Source: Sporolactobacillus putidus
GTDB lineage: Bacteria > Bacillota > Bacilli > Bacillales > Sporolactobacillaceae
DNA: 64,000 nt
Assembly: GCF_014647035.1 (NCBI RefSeq)
Contig: NZ_BMOK01000016.1
Location: 1 to 64,000, forward strand
Reading direction: 5' to 3'
How positions within the stretch are numbered: the first letter of the stretch is position 1; each line of letters opens with the position of its first letter. This document shows, piece by piece, positions 62,818 to 64,000 of this stretch. The position numbers and the translations under genes were made by a program. The notes beneath the pieces are model-generated. The model had not been told where the DNA came from. It made no database searches and saw nothing but the letters and a program-made list of their open reading frames with translations.

Positions 62818-64000
62818 ATGAAACGCGTCTATAGAAATATGATCATTTATGTCTTTATCGTTCTGGTTGTTGCAGGCGTGACCAAATGGCTGACCAGTCC
62901 AAACAACATTGTTGAACCGATGTCTTTCAGTACCTTTCAACAACATCTTGCCAAAGGGGATGTCAGAGAACTGACGCTTCAGCCGGATGGGAGTGTCTAT
63001 ACAGCAACAGGCCGCTTGAATAATGGAAAAAAGAATACGACATTTAGAGCCTATGTCCCGGCAAGTGAAAAGGAAATCAATCAAATCACTTCATTGGCTG
63101 AACAATCCAATTTGACTATTCAACCAGAAGCAAGTACACCTGGTTGGGTCGTATTTCTTACTTCACTGATCCCATTTGTTCTCATGTTCTTGCTGGTTTT
63201 CTTTCTCATGAATCGTACACGTGGTGGCGGCCAAATGATGAGCGTTGGTAAAAGTAAGGCTAAACTTTATAAAGAGGATAATCATAAAGTCACGTTTAAA
63301 GATGTGGCGGGTGCGGATGAAGAAAAGCAGGAATTAGTTGAGATTGTCGATTTTCTAAAAGAACCGAGAAAATTTGTTGCTTTGGGTGCAAGAATACCAA
63401 AAGGCGTTTTACTTGAAGGACCTCCGGGAACAGGGAAAACATTGCTGGCGCGTGCGGTTGCCGGAGAAGCGGGTGTTCCCTTCTTTTCAATCAGCGGCTC
63501 TGACTTTGTTGAAATGTTCGTGGGTGTCGGTGCTTCAAGGGTTCGTGATTTATTTGAACAGGCAAAAAAAAATTCACCTTGTATTATCTTTATTGACGAA
63601 ATTGATGCCGTCGGCCGCCAGCGAGGAGCCGGTCTAGGCGGAGGAAACGATGAACGGGAACAGACTTTGAATCAGCTGCTCGTTGAAATGGATGGTTTTG
63701 CGGCCGATGAAGGAATCATAATCATTGCAGCGACAAACAGGCCGGATATTCTGGATCCCGCTTTGATGAGACCAGGCCGTTTTGATCGCCAAATTCCAGT
63801 TAGCCGTCCAGATCTGAATGGACGTGAGGCTGTACTTCGAGTTCATGCACGAAACAAACCGCTATCGAAAGATATTGATTTGAAAACGGTAGCTAAGTTG
63901 ACACCAGGATTTTCCGGAGCAGATTTAGAGAACTTGTTAAATGAAGCAGCACTGGTTGCTGCACGCGCCAACAAGATCGTCATTGATATGGAGGATATTG
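62818..64000 (+). CDS. ftsH: FtsH-type AAA+ membrane protease (partial, runs off the window)
   Basis: The first 394 codons are visible. There are two membrane segments (about residues 8-24 and 117-140) with an outer domain between. The AAA+ module has Walker [11 protein letters not shown], Walker [13 protein letters not shown], and the second region of homology [21 protein letters not shown]. The zinc-protease domain lies beyond the edge. GGAGGAG precedes the ATG. B. subtilis has one ftsH between hprT and other genes; this copy is next to copper and PspA genes, so it is likely an extra, transferable copy. Confidence 0.9.
   Translation, partial: MKRVYRNMIIYVFIVLVVAGVTKWLTSPNNIVEPMSFSTFQQHLAKGDVRELTLQPDGSVYTATGRLNNGKKNTTFRAYVPASEKEINQITSLAEQSNLTIQPEASTPGWVVFLTSLIPFVLMFLLVFFLMNRTRGGGQMMSVGKSKAKLYKEDNHKVTFKDVAGADEEKQELVEIVDFLKEPRKFVALGARIPKGVLLEGPPGTGKTLLARAVAGEAGVPFFSISGSDFVEMFVGVGASRVRDLFEQAKKNSPCIIFIDEIDAVGRQRGAGLGGGNDEREQTLNQLLVEMDGFAADEGIIIIAATNRPDILDPALMRPGRFDRQIPVSRPDLNGREAVLRVHARNKPLSKDIDLKTVAKLTPGFSGADLENLLNEAALVAARANKIVIDMEDI

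Larger units (their letters stand above)
36916..64000. mobile_element. element B: Tn916-type ICE, left end and body (right end not seen)
   Basis: The left 100 bases align with the left end of element A (AATGGATAAAA, then paired repeats CCGCCAAAATT 11 bases apart at 37007-37022). Genes 37326-48876 form a complete Tn916/ICEBs1-type conjugation module. The copper and stress genes that follow are taken as cargo because no right attachment site is found inside the window. The end coordinate is the window edge, not a known boundary. Confidence 0.65.

Overview
The window is chromosomal DNA of a low-to-moderate GC Bacillales bacterium, carrying two separate zones of integrated elements. The order 5S rRNA, thiL remnant, tsaE, tsaB, rimI, tsaD, ABC-F ATPase, rex, CPBP protease, groES-groEL closely follows the ydiA-ydiL-groESL region of Bacillus subtilis. 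A perfect CIRCE operator precedes groES. A YolD-type gene, LexA/DinR-type boxes and sigma-A promoters also fit Bacilli. A Sporolactobacillus-like genus is my inference from overall protein flavour, not something the sequence proves.

1-10.7 kb: the end of a ribosomal RNA operon, a deleted thiL, the t6A tRNA-modification operon (tsaE-tsaB-rimI-tsaD), a divergent ABC-F gene, the redox repressor rex, map, a CPBP membrane protease and the groES-groEL operon.

10.7-15.0 kb: a decayed integrated element inserted at the 3' end of groEL and bounded by a 52-bp direct repeat. It holds a broken, internally inverted integrase, a three-gene small-protein operon with a palindromic operator, an SOS-type gene and a GT-C glycosyltransferase. 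A second integrase remnant follows the right repeat, which suggests tandem insertions.

15.0-25.2 kb: chromosome with a GH25/LysM lysozyme, DUF3231 and YolD genes, a candidate small RNA, two paralogous ArsB/NhaD-type permeases, two 21-bp tandem repeat arrays and guaA.

25.2-36.9 kb: element A, integrated in the last four codons of guaA (core GAGTGGGAATAA at both ends). It carries a Type III restriction-modification system behind a LexA-like box, an IS30-family insertion, an FtsK-like ATPase, an HUH replication initiator, a DUF3173 protein and a tyrosine integrase.

36.9 kb to the end: the left end of a second, tandem element B. It has a full Tn916-type conjugation module (Orf23 to Orf13 equivalents, including oriT, MobT relaxase, ArdA and VirB4). 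This is followed by probable cargo: copper resistance (YdhK-like lipoprotein, SHOCT protein, multicopper oxidase, CopA, two CopZ-like proteins) and an envelope-stress group (PspA, DUF4178, DUF4247, DUF1461, a two-component system, small His/Cys-rich membrane proteins and an extra FtsH cut by the window edge). No integrase or right boundary of element B is visible, so its extent is inferred.
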